In this document: in pieces, positions 17,219 through 25,098 of the stretch
Layout: each line of letters begins with the position of its first letter
Position numbering within the stretch: position 1 is the stretch's first letter
Assembly (NCBI RefSeq): GCF_050402865.1
Contig: NZ_BAABMF010000006.1
Span: forward strand, 167,992 to 231,991
Length of the DNA stretch: 64,000 bases
Reading direction: 5' to 3'
Origin: Clostridium_AF sediminicola
Lineage (GTDB): Bacteria > Bacillota > Clostridia > Clostridiales > Clostridiaceae
Translations under genes and position numbers: made by a program
Notes under the pieces: generated by a model
The model's database searches: none
What the model was told of the DNA's origin: nothing
The model's input: the letters and a program-made list of their open reading frames with translations, nothing else

Positions 17219-17269
17219 GTTTACCTCCTTATATTAATATATATTTTTATTATTGGAAAAAAACAAAAA

Positions 17270-17304
17270 AAATATAGCCCCTAAAATTTTTAGGGCCTAT
17301 ATTT
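17270..17304. terminator. Bidirectional hairpin upstream of the HMA-like gene
   Basis: ATATAGCCCCTAAAA pairs with TTTTAGGGCCTATAT (one mismatch), with T-runs on both strands. On the minus strand it would end transcripts just before the HMA-like gene, so it may act as an attenuator. Confidence 0.6.
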
Positions 17305-17494
17305 TTTGGTATTATTTATTTGGAAGAAATGTCTTGCGAAATTAATTTAATTGAAACAATTTTTTATATTTTAATTATAACTAAATATATTTATATTTTC
17401 TTACTATGTTTTTTGATTTTTTGCATTTTTTTTGTAATTTTAAAATAAACCTATAAAAATATTACAAACATTAACTTAATATAATATTTAGCAT

Positions 17495-17525
17495 AATAAA
17501 AAACCTACAACAACTGTGTAGGTTT
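17495..17525 (-). terminator. Terminator downstream of the cobalamin riboswitch
   Basis: AAACCTACA and TGTAGGTTT perfect 9-bp stem, 7-nt loop, followed by TTTATTATG on the minus strand, about 75 nt after the aptamer. Confidence 0.8.
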
Positions 17526-17599
17526 AGTAATCATTTTATATTATATACAATGTCATCATATTAGTATAAAATCTAAAAGCTGACCAAAATGCACAAATA

Positions 17600-17792
17600 T
17601 AACCTCATACTTCCCACCGAAGCAGTTGCCAAATTTTTTAGGCAGGTCTCCTGACTTGTAGATCAACTTACTCTCCTGACTTCCCGATTTATATCAGTGT
17701 CTTATAAGATTTCATACCTACTTACAGTAGCGGGGGCTGTAAAGGATTTTAACCTTTTTCCCTATTATCTTCAAAAAAATTGAAGCACCCAA
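17600..17792 (-). ncRNA. Cobalamin riboswitch
   Basis: Read on the minus strand it has the B12-riboswitch blocks in order: GGTGCTTC, AATAGGGAA, AAGG-AAAATCC, ACAGCCCCCGCTACTGTAA, CACTG, CGGGAAGTCAGG, and the B12-box-like AGTCAGGAGACCTGCC. An intrinsic terminator follows. No cobalamin synthesis, uptake or B12-dependent gene lies downstream; the next gene on that strand is the HMA-like protein at 17012-17218. Confidence 0.9.
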
Positions 17793-17819
17793 AAATTAAC
17801 TATTTAATTTTACTATCTC

Positions 17820-17848
17820 AGTATATATTATTAGATCCACATTGTCAA
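17820..17848 (-). promoter_or_regulatory. Consensus sigma-A promoter of the cobalamin riboswitch RNA
   Basis: TTGACA (17843-17848), 17-nt spacer, TATACT (17820-17825) on the minus strand. It lies just beyond the stop codon of the dehydrogenase gene, so the riboswitch RNA is a separate transcript. Confidence 0.85.
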
Positions 17849-17861
17849 ATGTTTTTTATAT

Positions 17862-18833
17862 TTAATATCCTTTTCCTAGATTCACTATATTACTAAGTTC
17901 TTCGCCTCTAATATAACTTCTCATATTATTATATATTAAATTAAATCTTCTTTCATTTCTCATTTCAGAAATCCAAGAATTATGAGGACTTACTATAACA
18001 TTTTCCATTTCCCATAATGGATTATCTAAAGAAAGTGGTTCCTGTTCAAATACATCAAGAGCTGCTGCCCTTACTTTACCATTTTTTAAATTCTTTATTA
18101 ACTCATTTTCATCAACAATACTTCCTCTAGCAGAATTTACAAACAATACTCCATCTTTCATGGCCTTAAATCTATCTTCATTAAATAAATGATATGTAGC
18201 TTTTGTACCTGGAACCATGCCTACTACAACATCACATCGAGATAACATATCATCAGTTTGTGCTCTAGAATAACACTTATCAAAATATTGTATATCTCTT
18301 CCCTTTGTATTAACTCCTAAAATTTTAACACCAAAACTTGAAAGTCTTTTAGCTGCTTCTATTGCAATAGTCCCTGTCCCCACAAAACCTACTGTTTTCC
18401 CATATAGTTCAAGTACAGAACCATCCATTTTCCATATCTTATTTTGTTGTTTTTTATAGAACTTATTGGTATTCTTCATCATTTGAAGTATGCTCATAAC
18501 TATCCATTCAGCTATAGGTATACTATAACCACCTCTATTATTAGTAACTATAATATTATTCCTATTTACAATATCTTTTGGAACTTGATCTACTCCTATA
18601 CTGGATAATTGTATCCATTTTAGTTTTGTCATTTTTCCAATATCTAATGTAGTAAATGGATTATAACAGCTTAACATCTCTACATCTTTTAATTCATCAT
18701 TATAAGTAACATAATCTTTAGAATTATTAAAAGCGTGATTATTTTCTTTACCCATTACTATTTCATATCCTAATTCTTCAATCTTTTTCATTTTTTCAGT
18801 GCCGTAATCATATGTGAATAGTGCTTTTATCAT
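17862..18833 (-). CDS. D-2-hydroxyacid dehydrogenase family protein
   Basis: NAD-dependent oxidoreductase of the phosphoglycerate/lactate dehydrogenase family, 323 residues. The nucleotide-binding site is FVGTGTIAIEAAKR (about 150-163), with catalytic Arg in NSARGSIVDE, Glu in DVFEQEPL and His in VSPHNSW. There is no ACT domain, so it is not a regulated SerA. Substrate unknown. It starts with ATG after AGGGGGA and is monocistronic. Confidence 0.88.
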   Translation of the reverse strand: MIKALFTYDYGTEKMKKIEELGYEIVMGKENNHAFNNSKDYVTYNDELKDVEMLSCYNPFTTLDIGKMTKLKWIQLSSIGVDQVPKDIVNRNNIIVTNNRGGYSIPIAEWIVMSILQMMKNTNKFYKKQQNKIWKMDGSVLELYGKTVGFVGTGTIAIEAAKRLSSFGVKILGVNTKGRDIQYFDKCYSRAQTDDMLSRCDVVVGMVPGTKATYHLFNEDRFKAMKDGVLFVNSARGSIVDENELIKNLKNGKVRAAALDVFEQEPLSLDNPLWEMENVIVSPHNSWISEMRNERRFNLIYNNMRSYIRGEELSNIVNLGKGY

Positions 18834-19101
18834 AGATAATCCCCCTTTTTTTTTAAGTTAAACCACTATTAATTATACAGATATCTCAGCTCAATAATAG
18901 ATTTATACATCAATAATACCATATATCTCATAAACACAATAAATCTTCTAGAACAATATCTAGAGTATAAAATTATTAAGGTCATTAATAAAATGTAAAC
19001 TTTACTCATATAACAAGGAGACATATGGATATGATTTCAATATATGTGTATAATATACTTATTATGGAAAATAGTAAAAATTTAATAATAAGGAGAAGAA
19101 T
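18834..19101. other. Divergent intergenic region
   Basis: 268 bases between the divergent dehydrogenase and lipoprotein genes, AT-rich. TATAAT at about 19049 probably belongs to the lipoprotein gene. No gene or clear repeat seen. Confidence 0.45.
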
Positions 19102-19821
19102 ATGAAGAGAATTTTTTTAACTGCATTAACTATAATTATTACTATATCTTTTGTTGGATGTACAGGAGATAAAAATAACAATATAACAGAACAAAATCAA
19201 ACTACTAATGATATTAATGTATCTGAAGACAAGAGTGATTATGCGGATAAATCAGATTTAGAAGCAACACCTACAGGTAAAGTAGAATCAGAAAATAAAG
19301 CAGATAGTAATATTGATAAACCAGATTCTGAGGAAAAATCAAACTCAGAATCAGCACCTACCGATAAATCAAAATCGGAAAATAAAACCGATAGTAATAC
19401 TGCTGAACCAGATAAAACTGTGAGAATATTTAAGATAACAACTAAAAATATTGATTATAAAGTTATAAGTGGAGGAGAGATTAAAACAGTTGGTTTAGGG
19501 GTTGCTGATAATATAAGAAAGATACTTAGCACTATATCAACTAAGTATTTTGATGGAAAATCGTTGGAGTTAAAAACTATAGAAACAGTAAATAATAAAA
19601 AGATAGCTGTTATCAATCTAGGAGGAGATAAAAGCTACTGGTATCAAAAAATGCAAGGTTCAGTGGGAGGACAAATCACTGAATATACCCTTATAGAAAA
19701 TATACTTCAAAAACAATATAAAGGGTATTGGATTGATGGCGTTAGATTTACTTTGAATGGAAAACAACTCAAGGAAGAAACCTCACATTGTCCAAATTTA
19801 GCTGAAACAATATTTAGATAA
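19102..19821 (+). CDS. Lipoprotein with repeat linker and GerMN-like domain
   Basis: A 239-residue secreted lipoprotein. The signal peptide ends in the lipobox SFVGC, with Cys20 as lipidation site. Residues about 21-105 are a low-complexity hydrophilic linker with two degenerate copies of a Ser-Glu-Asn-Lys-rich unit (SESAPTDKSKSENKTDSN type). Residues about 107-239 resemble a GerMN domain (GGQITEYTLIENILQ, then WIDGVRFTLNGK), found in spore-germination and cell-envelope lipoproteins. It is anchored on the outer face of the membrane. Specific role unknown. The start ATG follows AAGGAGAAG. Confidence 0.8.
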   Translation: MKRIFLTALTIIITISFVGCTGDKNNNITEQNQTTNDINVSEDKSDYADKSDLEATPTGKVESENKADSNIDKPDSEEKSNSESAPTDKSKSENKTDSNTAEPDKTVRIFKITTKNIDYKVISGGEIKTVGLGVADNIRKILSTISTKYFDGKSLELKTIETVNNKKIAVINLGGDKSYWYQKMQGSVGGQITEYTLIENILQKQYKGYWIDGVRFTLNGKQLKEETSHCPNLAETIFR

Positions 19822-19873
19822 GAAAGCTATGTAATTAATTTTTTAGTAAATATCTTTTAAAGGAAATATTGAT

Positions 19874-19911
19874 AAAGATAAAGCCTTGCAATTTGTCAAG
19901 GCTTTATCTTT
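19874..19911. terminator. Bidirectional terminator between convergent genes
   Basis: AAAGATAAAGCCTTG and its complement form a 15-bp stem around CAATTTGT; serves the lipoprotein gene and mnmA, whose stop codon it touches. Confidence 0.8.
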
Positions 19912-20977
19912 ATTCTATAGTTCCACCACCAACAACTAAGTCATCTTGATAAAATACAACCGCTTGCCCTTTGGTAATAGCTCTTTGTTTATCTTCAAAA
20001 ACAACCTTAACTCTATCTTCTCCAAGTGGAATTATAGTTGCATTTGCCTTTGGTGCACTATATCTTATCTTTGCTTGTATTTCCATTGGCTCTTCTAGTT
20101 TCTCAAAAGGAATAAAGTTCAAATCTGATGCTATTAGTTTATTTCTAAAGATACCTTCCTCACTACCAATTACAACTTCATTTGTTTTTTCATTAATATC
20201 TACAACATACACAGGTTTTCCTAGAGCTAAACCAAGCCCTTTTCTTTGACCAATTGTGTAATGTACAATCCCTTTATGTTTCCCTAATACGTTGCCTTCT
20301 TCATCAACAAAATTCCCAGTCTTAACTTTTCCTGGTACTTGTGTTTCTATAAATTTACCATGATTATTGTCATATACAAAACATATTTCCTGGCTGTCTC
20401 TCTTATTATGAACATCCAGGCCTATTTCTTTTGCAATTTCTCTTATTTTAGGTTTCGTAAACTCTCCACAAGGCATAAGTGTATGCTCAAGCATTGATTG
20501 ATCCAAATTGTATAATGCATATGTTTGATCTTTTTTATCGTCTATAGCACTTTTTAAAAGATATCTATCGCCCTCTTTAGTAATCTTTGCATAATGTCCT
20601 GTTGCAACATAATCAGCGCCAATTGCTTTTGCTTTTTTCAAAAAAGAATCAAATTTTATATACCTATTACAAGCAATACAGGGATTTGGAGTTCTACCAA
20701 TTAAATATTCATCAACAAAATAATCAATCACCTTGTTTTGGAATTCTTTTCTAAAATTCATTACATAAAAAGGTATATCTAATTTATCAGCTACTCTTCT
20801 TGCATCATCTACAGCACTTAAAGAACAGCAACCACCTTCTCTTTCAGCATGCTCATCGTCTTCTTGCCAAATTTGCATTGTAACACCTATTACTTCATAT
20901 CCTTGCTGTTTCAAAAGATATGCAGCAACTGAGCTATCAACTCCTCCGCTCATTCCAATAACAACTTTCTTTTTCAT
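19910..20977 (-). CDS. mnmA: tRNA-specific 2-thiouridylase MnmA
   Basis: Forms 2-thiouridine at position 34 of tRNA(Lys/Glu/Gln). The 355-residue protein has the PP-loop SGGVDSSVAA (Ser10 onward), the first catalytic Cys in TPNPCIACNRYIKF and the second in SQEICFVYDN, with the C-terminal beta-barrel of the family. It lies 12 nt after a cysteine desulfurase gene, the natural sulfur donor, so the two form a thiolation unit. The start ATG is at 20977. Confidence 0.96.
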   Translation of the reverse strand: MKKKVVIGMSGGVDSSVAAYLLKQQGYEVIGVTMQIWQEDDEHAEREGGCCSLSAVDDARRVADKLDIPFYVMNFRKEFQNKVIDYFVDEYLIGRTPNPCIACNRYIKFDSFLKKAKAIGADYVATGHYAKITKEGDRYLLKSAIDDKKDQTYALYNLDQSMLEHTLMPCGEFTKPKIREIAKEIGLDVHNKRDSQEICFVYDNNHGKFIETQVPGKVKTGNFVDEEGNVLGKHKGIVHYTIGQRKGLGLALGKPVYVVDINEKTNEVVIGSEEGIFRNKLIASDLNFIPFEKLEEPMEIQAKIRYSAPKANATIIPLGEDRVKVVFEDKQRAITKGQAVVFYQDDLVVGGGTIE

Positions 20978-20989
20978 CTCTACACCATC

Positions 20990-22138
20990 CTATAAATCAA
21001 CTTGTCTTATGTTATTTACAGCCATTTTTATTTTACCTATGAACTCTTCTATTATATCATTATTTATAGTATACCCTATTGTAAATCTTATAGAATTTTT
21101 TGCTTCATCAACTGATAATCCAATAGCTTTTAAGACATGTGATTCTTCTATAGCCCCTGCCGAACAAGCACTTCCAGCTGACGCAAAAATACCCACGGTA
21201 TCTAAAACTATAAGTAATTCTTCTGATTCTACCCCTTCAAAACAAACATTGATATTATTAGGTAATCTATCTTCTCCAGTAGCACCATTTATTTTAGTTT
21301 TATCAATCTTTAATAGTTCTTTTATAATTTTATCTCTAAAGCATATAAGCTTATTCTTTTCATCCTTTGAATTTTCATAAGTCAATTCAGCCGCTTTTCC
21401 GAAACCAACTATACCAGGTACATTTTCAGTTCCAGATCTTCTTCCTCTTTCCTGTTCTCCACCATGAATAAGATTATGTATTTTAACACCTTTTTTAATA
21501 TAAAGTGCTCCTATTCCCTTTGGTCCATATATTTTATGAGCTGACATTGATAATAAATCAATATTCATTTCTTTAACATCTATCGGAATTTGACCTAATG
21601 CCTGAACTGCATCAGTATGAAAATATACGTTACTTTGTTTACAAATTTCTCCTATATCTTTTATATTTTGAACAGTCCCAATTTCATTATTTCCCCACAT
21701 AATTGATACTAAAATAGTTTCCTTATCTATATTCTTTCTCAGTTGATCTAAATTTATGAAGCCATTTTTATCAACTGGTAAATATGTCACTCTAAACCCT
21801 AAGGATTGCAGATATTTACATGAGTTAAGTATCGCTGCATGCTCAATCTCTGTGGTTATTATATGCTTACCCTTTTCTCTATTTGCAAGAGCTATTCCTT
21901 TTACGGCCCAATTGTCAGCCTCTGTACCTCCAGATGTAAAATATATTTCAGTTCTATTGGAATTAATCAATTTTGCAATATTTTTTTTACTGCTATCTAT
22001 TGCACTTTTTACTTTTCTTGATAATGAATAAATAGATGATGGATTCCCATAATACTCCATAAAATATGGGAGCATTTCTTCTAAAACTTTTTTCTTCACT
22101 TTTGTAGTTGCAGCAAAATCAAAATATAATTCTTTCAT
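20990..22138 (-). CDS. Cysteine desulfurase (NifS/IscS family)
   Basis: PLP enzyme that takes sulfur from cysteine as a persulfide, 382 residues. The PLP lysine is in SMSAHKIYGPKGIG, the PLP-contacting His in FHTDAVQALG, and the catalytic Cys in SAGSACSAGA. Its position directly before mnmA suggests that it supplies tRNA thiolation, with cysK and an Rrf2 regulator just upstream. No clear ribosome site precedes the ATG at 22138; the upstream bases are the arm of a hairpin, which may keep expression low or couple it to read-through. Confidence 0.93.
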   Translation of the reverse strand: MKELYFDFAATTKVKKKVLEEMLPYFMEYYGNPSSIYSLSRKVKSAIDSSKKNIAKLINSNRTEIYFTSGGTEADNWAVKGIALANREKGKHIITTEIEHAAILNSCKYLQSLGFRVTYLPVDKNGFINLDQLRKNIDKETILVSIMWGNNEIGTVQNIKDIGEICKQSNVYFHTDAVQALGQIPIDVKEMNIDLLSMSAHKIYGPKGIGALYIKKGVKIHNLIHGGEQERGRRSGTENVPGIVGFGKAAELTYENSKDEKNKLICFRDKIIKELLKIDKTKINGATGEDRLPNNINVCFEGVESEELLIVLDTVGIFASAGSACSAGAIEESHVLKAIGLSVDEAKNSIRFTIGYTINNDIIEEFIGKIKMAVNNIRQVDL

Positions 22139-22145
22139 AAGTAAA

Positions 22146-22163
22146 AGGCTGCAAACGCAGCCT
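22146..22163 (-). terminator. Short hairpin between pspC-like and desulfurase genes
   Basis: AGGCTGC and GCAGCCT, 7-bp stem with a 4-nt loop, then TTTTAC on the minus strand. It is probably a partial terminator, and it covers the place where a ribosome site for the desulfurase would be expected. Confidence 0.55.
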
Positions 22164-22186
22164 CTGTCACCCCTTTATAGAAATTT

Positions 22187-22507
22187 TTATTGTTCTACAT
22201 CATCAAAACTTTTTACTTCTTTATAGTTAACATCATAAGCTTCCGTTTCTGATGATTCTTCCTTTCTTTTTGAAAAACCATTGGAATTTGATTGTTGATT
22301 TCTTCTTATATTCTCTTGAGGTTTTCCTTCTGGTAAAACTAATGCAGCAATGATATAAAGAATGATACCAAAGCCATAAAACAAAGATACTAGTGCCCAA
22401 ACTATTCTTACAATTGAAGGGTCAAGTCCTAAAGCTTCAGCTAATCCTCCACAAACACCAGAAATCTTTTTATCCGTTGTTGATTTATATAATCTAGAAT
22501 TATTCAT
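22187..22507 (-). CDS. PspC-domain membrane protein
   Basis: A 106-residue protein with an N-terminal PspC domain: RLYKSTTDKKISGVCGGLAEALGLD, then a membrane helix (about 30-60, LVSLFYGFGIILYIIAALVLP), followed by a charged cytoplasmic tail. In other Firmicutes such proteins belong to phage-shock/LiaI-type envelope stress systems; no PspA or PspB-like gene is adjacent. It starts with ATG after AGGAGGCAAAGG. Its link to the flanking sulfur genes is unclear. Confidence 0.85.
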   Translation of the reverse strand: MNNSRLYKSTTDKKISGVCGGLAEALGLDPSIVRIVWALVSLFYGFGIILYIIAALVLPEGKPQENIRRNQQSNSNGFSKRKEESSETEAYDVNYKEVKSFDDVEQ

Positions 22508-22610
22508 TTCCTTTGCCTCCTAGTAAATATAATATTATTTATATTTTAAGTTTATAATAAATTCATTAGTTATTCAACTATTTATAGAGGCTCAATCTTC
22601 CTTATTTATT

Positions 22611-23540
22611 TTAATCTTGAAATAACTCAGTTGATAAATACCTTTCTCCTCCATCAGGTAGAATTACAACGATATTTTTTCCTTTATTTTCTTCTTTTTT
22701 AGCAATCTCTTTTGCCGCATATGCTGCTGCTCCTGAAGATATTCCAACTAAAAGCCCTTCTGTTGTTGCAAGCTCCCTTGATGTTTTAAATGCATCTTGA
22801 CCATCAACTTTAAACACTTCGTCTATTACATCTACTTTTAAAGCTCCTGGTATAAAACCAGCTCCTATACCTTGTATTTTGTGCGGTCCAGGATTCCCCC
22901 CAGATAAAACTGGTGAATGTATAGGTTCTACTGCTATTATTTTCACATTAGGATTCTTCTCTTTAAGTACTTCTGCAATTCCTGTTAAAGTGCCTCCTGT
23001 TCCAACTCCAGCTATAAAAATATCAACTTTATCCCCTAAATCATTAATAATTTCTAGTGCTGTAGTTCTCCTATGAGCCTCAGGATTTGCTTTATTATTA
23101 AACTGTTGTGGAATATATGAATTAGGAATTTCTTTGGATATTTCTTCTGCTTTTTCTATAGCACCCTTCATTCCTTTTGATGCTGGTGTTAACACTAGTT
23201 CAGCACCATAAGCTTTTAATAACTTCCTTCTTTCAATACTCATAGATTCAGGCATAGTAATCATTATTTTATATCCTTTTGCAGCTGCAGTTAATGCAAG
23301 TCCTACCCCTGTGTTTCCTGAAGTTGGTTCAATAATTACAGTATCTTTATTTATGATACCAGCTTTTTCTGCCTCTTCAATCATTGCAAAACCGATTCTA
23401 TCTTTAACACTTCCACCTGGGTTAAAATACTCTAATTTTGCGAATACATTTCCTGATAACTGATTATTGTTTTTAAAATTATTAAGCTCCAATATTGGTG
23501 TATTTCCGATTAGTTCAGTTAAATTTTTTGCAATTGTCAT
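22611..23540 (-). CDS. cysK: Cysteine synthase (O-acetylserine sulfhydrylase)
   Basis: Makes cysteine from O-acetylserine and sulfide. The 309-residue PLP enzyme has the lysine motif NPGGSVKDRIG, phosphate-binding PTSGNTGVGLA, and GVGTGGTLTG near residue 175. The C-terminal SSGAAA motif is also present. The start ATG follows GAGAGGGG. Its promoter region has an 8-4-8 palindrome (23562-23581), probably the target of the Rrf2/CymR-type regulator encoded immediately upstream. Confidence 0.96.
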   Translation of the reverse strand: MTIAKNLTELIGNTPILELNNFKNNNQLSGNVFAKLEYFNPGGSVKDRIGFAMIEEAEKAGIINKDTVIIEPTSGNTGVGLALTAAAKGYKIMITMPESMSIERRKLLKAYGAELVLTPASKGMKGAIEKAEEISKEIPNSYIPQQFNNKANPEAHRRTTALEIINDLGDKVDIFIAGVGTGGTLTGIAEVLKEKNPNVKIIAVEPIHSPVLSGGNPGPHKIQGIGAGFIPGALKVDVIDEVFKVDGQDAFKTSRELATTEGLLVGISSGAAAYAAKEIAKKEENKGKNIVVILPDGGERYLSTELFQD

Positions 23541-23561
23541 ATTATTACCCCTCTCATATTG

Positions 23562-23581
23562 ATTTATCCTATCGGATAAAT
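23562..23581. promoter_or_regulatory. Palindromic operator candidate in the cysK promoter
   Basis: Perfect inverted repeat ATTTATCC-N4-GGATAAAT, 22 nt before the cysK start, directly downstream of the Rrf2-family gene. The CC-N4-GG core resembles CymR/IscR-type sites. Confidence 0.65.
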
Positions 23582-23600
23582 AGGTATTTCTATAAAAAAA

Positions 23601-24041
23601 TTAAATATATAGCATAAATCCATCATTTAATGTTCTACTATATTCAAATACTAAGTCTTCTAAAGTAATAGAGTCTACTACATTGTCTATAGTTTGGTTT
23701 AATACATCCCATACTTTGCTTTGAATACACTCATCTACCTTATCTTTTGGATTATCATCGTTATCTGATGTTACATGAAGATTTCCTTCAACTGCTCTTA
23801 ATATTCTACCAATGGTTATTTGATTAGCTGAATCTGCTAAAAAATATCCACCTTGTGCTCCTTTGATGCTTTTTACTACGTTTGCTTTACGTAATGTAGC
23901 TATTATCTGCTCCAAATATCTTTCTGATATATTTTGTCTTTCACATATACTTTTTAGAGTAACATTTTTACCATTTGAGTTGTTATAAGCTAAATCTACC
24001 ATAGCTTTAAGTCCATATCTTCCTTTTGTAGAAATTTTCAT
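23601..24041 (-). CDS. Rrf2-family transcriptional regulator, CymR-like
   Basis: A 146-residue winged-helix repressor. MKISTKGRYGLKAMVDLA is the typical Rrf2 N-terminus, followed by the recognition helix (ISERYLEQIIATLRKA) and the wing (GAQGGYFLA). The region that binds Fe-S in IscR has only one Cys (VDECIQSK), so a cluster is unlikely; this favours a CymR-type cysteine regulator, which in Bacillus works with CysK, encoded next door here. The ATG at 24041 is preferred to a TTG five codons upstream that overlaps the AAGGGTG site. Promoter TTGACT-N17-TATAAT lies at about 24084-24112. Confidence 0.9.
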   Translation of the reverse strand: MKISTKGRYGLKAMVDLAYNNSNGKNVTLKSICERQNISERYLEQIIATLRKANVVKSIKGAQGGYFLADSANQITIGRILRAVEGNLHVTSDNDDNPKDKVDECIQSKVWDVLNQTIDNVVDSITLEDLVFEYSRTLNDGFMLYI

Positions 24042-24083
24042 TTTATCACCCTTCAACTCCCAGTATTTCTATATGTTTAGTAT

Positions 24084-24112
24084 GATTATACTCTATATTA
24101 TGTTTTAAGTCA
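24084..24112 (-). promoter_or_regulatory. Promoter of the Rrf2 regulator gene
   Basis: TTGACT, 17-nt spacer and TATAAT on the minus strand, about 45 nt upstream of the start codon. Confidence 0.75.
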
Positions 24113-24138
24113 ATTTTTAGTTGATTATTTTTTAAAAA

Positions 24139-24597
24139 TTATTTGCAAACATTAACCCATTTTCCATCAGTAACTTTTTCTAATTCATCTATTGTTACTT
24201 TCACAGCAGAATTTGGTGACCCTGCCGCTGGATACACATAATCAAATTCTTTTAGTGTTTCATCAAGGTATACTTCTAAAGTCTTTTCAAGTCCAAAAGG
24301 ACATACTCCACCCACTGGGTGACCTGTTAAATCAACTACTTCATCGTGACTCATCATTTTAGCCTTTGTTCTAAATGTGTCTTTAAATTTTCTATTATCT
24401 ACTCTTGCACCGCCTTTTGAAACTACTAAAATATTAGATTCTTTCAGTTTAAATGCCATAGTTTTTGCTATTCTATCAGGCTCTACCCCTAAAGCTTCAG
24501 CAGCAAGATTTACAGTAGCAGTACTCTGCTCAAACTCAATGATCTCCAATCCTAAGTTTTTATTTTTAAATTGTTCTTTTACGCTTTCTAAACTCAT
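24139..24597 (-). CDS. YbaK/ProX-family aminoacyl-tRNA deacylase-like protein
   Basis: A 152-residue trans-editing domain that hydrolyses mischarged tRNA, such as Cys-tRNA(Pro) or Ala-tRNA(Pro). Family features seen: the invariant Lys in AKTMAFKLKESN, the TGHPVGGVCPFGL loop and the C-terminal GSPNSAVKVTIDEL. The ATG at 24597 lies 8 nt after GGGGGAC; an in-frame upstream start would add 18 unconserved residues. It is not fused to ProRS. Confidence 0.9.
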   Translation of the reverse strand: MSLESVKEQFKNKNLGLEIIEFEQSTATVNLAAEALGVEPDRIAKTMAFKLKESNILVVSKGGARVDNRKFKDTFRTKAKMMSHDEVVDLTGHPVGGVCPFGLEKTLEVYLDETLKEFDYVYPAAGSPNSAVKVTIDELEKVTDGKWVNVCK

Positions 24598-24654
24598 TTT
24601 TGTCCCCCATTTAATTTCAAATATTTTCTTTAAATAATAAATTAAATTCAACTA

Positions 24655-25002
24655 CTATACTTCTTTATACAAAGTTTCAATGCCTTTATCTATTGGATTT
24701 GAACAATAAGGACAAACATTCCATCCTTTATTAACGGATTTCCCACAATATTTACAAGATTCATTTTGCATATTATTAACATTTCCTTCTGTTTTAAAAT
24801 ATTTATTATTGGTATTTGTTGTACTATAAGAACTTCTAACAACTAGATATACAATTAATCCAATAAACCATGGTACCAAGAATACAACTAATGCCCATAA
24901 AACACCATTCATTCCATTTGAATTTGCATCTTTATAAATGAATACTCCTAATATAATTTGAATAATTATTGGTAAAAGAAAAAATATCGAAATTACTGAC
25001 AT
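24655..25002 (-). CDS. Small membrane protein with C-terminal zinc ribbon
   Basis: A 115-residue protein with two membrane segments (about 3-23 and 34-57) in a PLDc_N-like arrangement (YKDANSNGMNGVLWAL), followed by a cytoplasmic zinc ribbon with CKYCGKSV and CPYCSNP (four Cys as two CxxC). The second ATG (25002) is preferred because AGGAG is only 2 nt from the first. Function unknown; such proteins occur widely in Firmicutes. Confidence 0.78.
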   Translation of the reverse strand: MSVISIFFLLPIIIQIILGVFIYKDANSNGMNGVLWALVVFLVPWFIGLIVYLVVRSSYSTTNTNNKYFKTEGNVNNMQNESCKYCGKSVNKGWNVCPYCSNPIDKGIETLYKEV

Positions 25003-25098
25003 AAGCATCTCTCCTATATACTTTATTAATAAACTACTTGAACTATTACTCTATTTTACCCTATATTATAACATAAAATATTACAGTTAAATAGAATT

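Larger units (their letters stand above)
17219..17861. other. 643-base region holding a cobalamin riboswitch RNA and AT-rich spacer
   Basis: The right half holds the promoter, riboswitch and terminator listed separately. The part from about 17305 to 17495 is extremely AT-rich; the longest ATG-started frames are about a dozen codons and lack ribosome sites, so I see no gene there. Confidence 0.6.

Noticed and set aside
17219..17500. Hidden B12-related gene after the riboswitch
   Set aside because: Very AT-rich, with only frames of about a dozen codons and no ribosome site; both strands were read.
23601..24041. IscR with [2Fe-2S] cluster
   Set aside because: Only one Cys occurs where IscR has three, so a CymR-like role is preferred.
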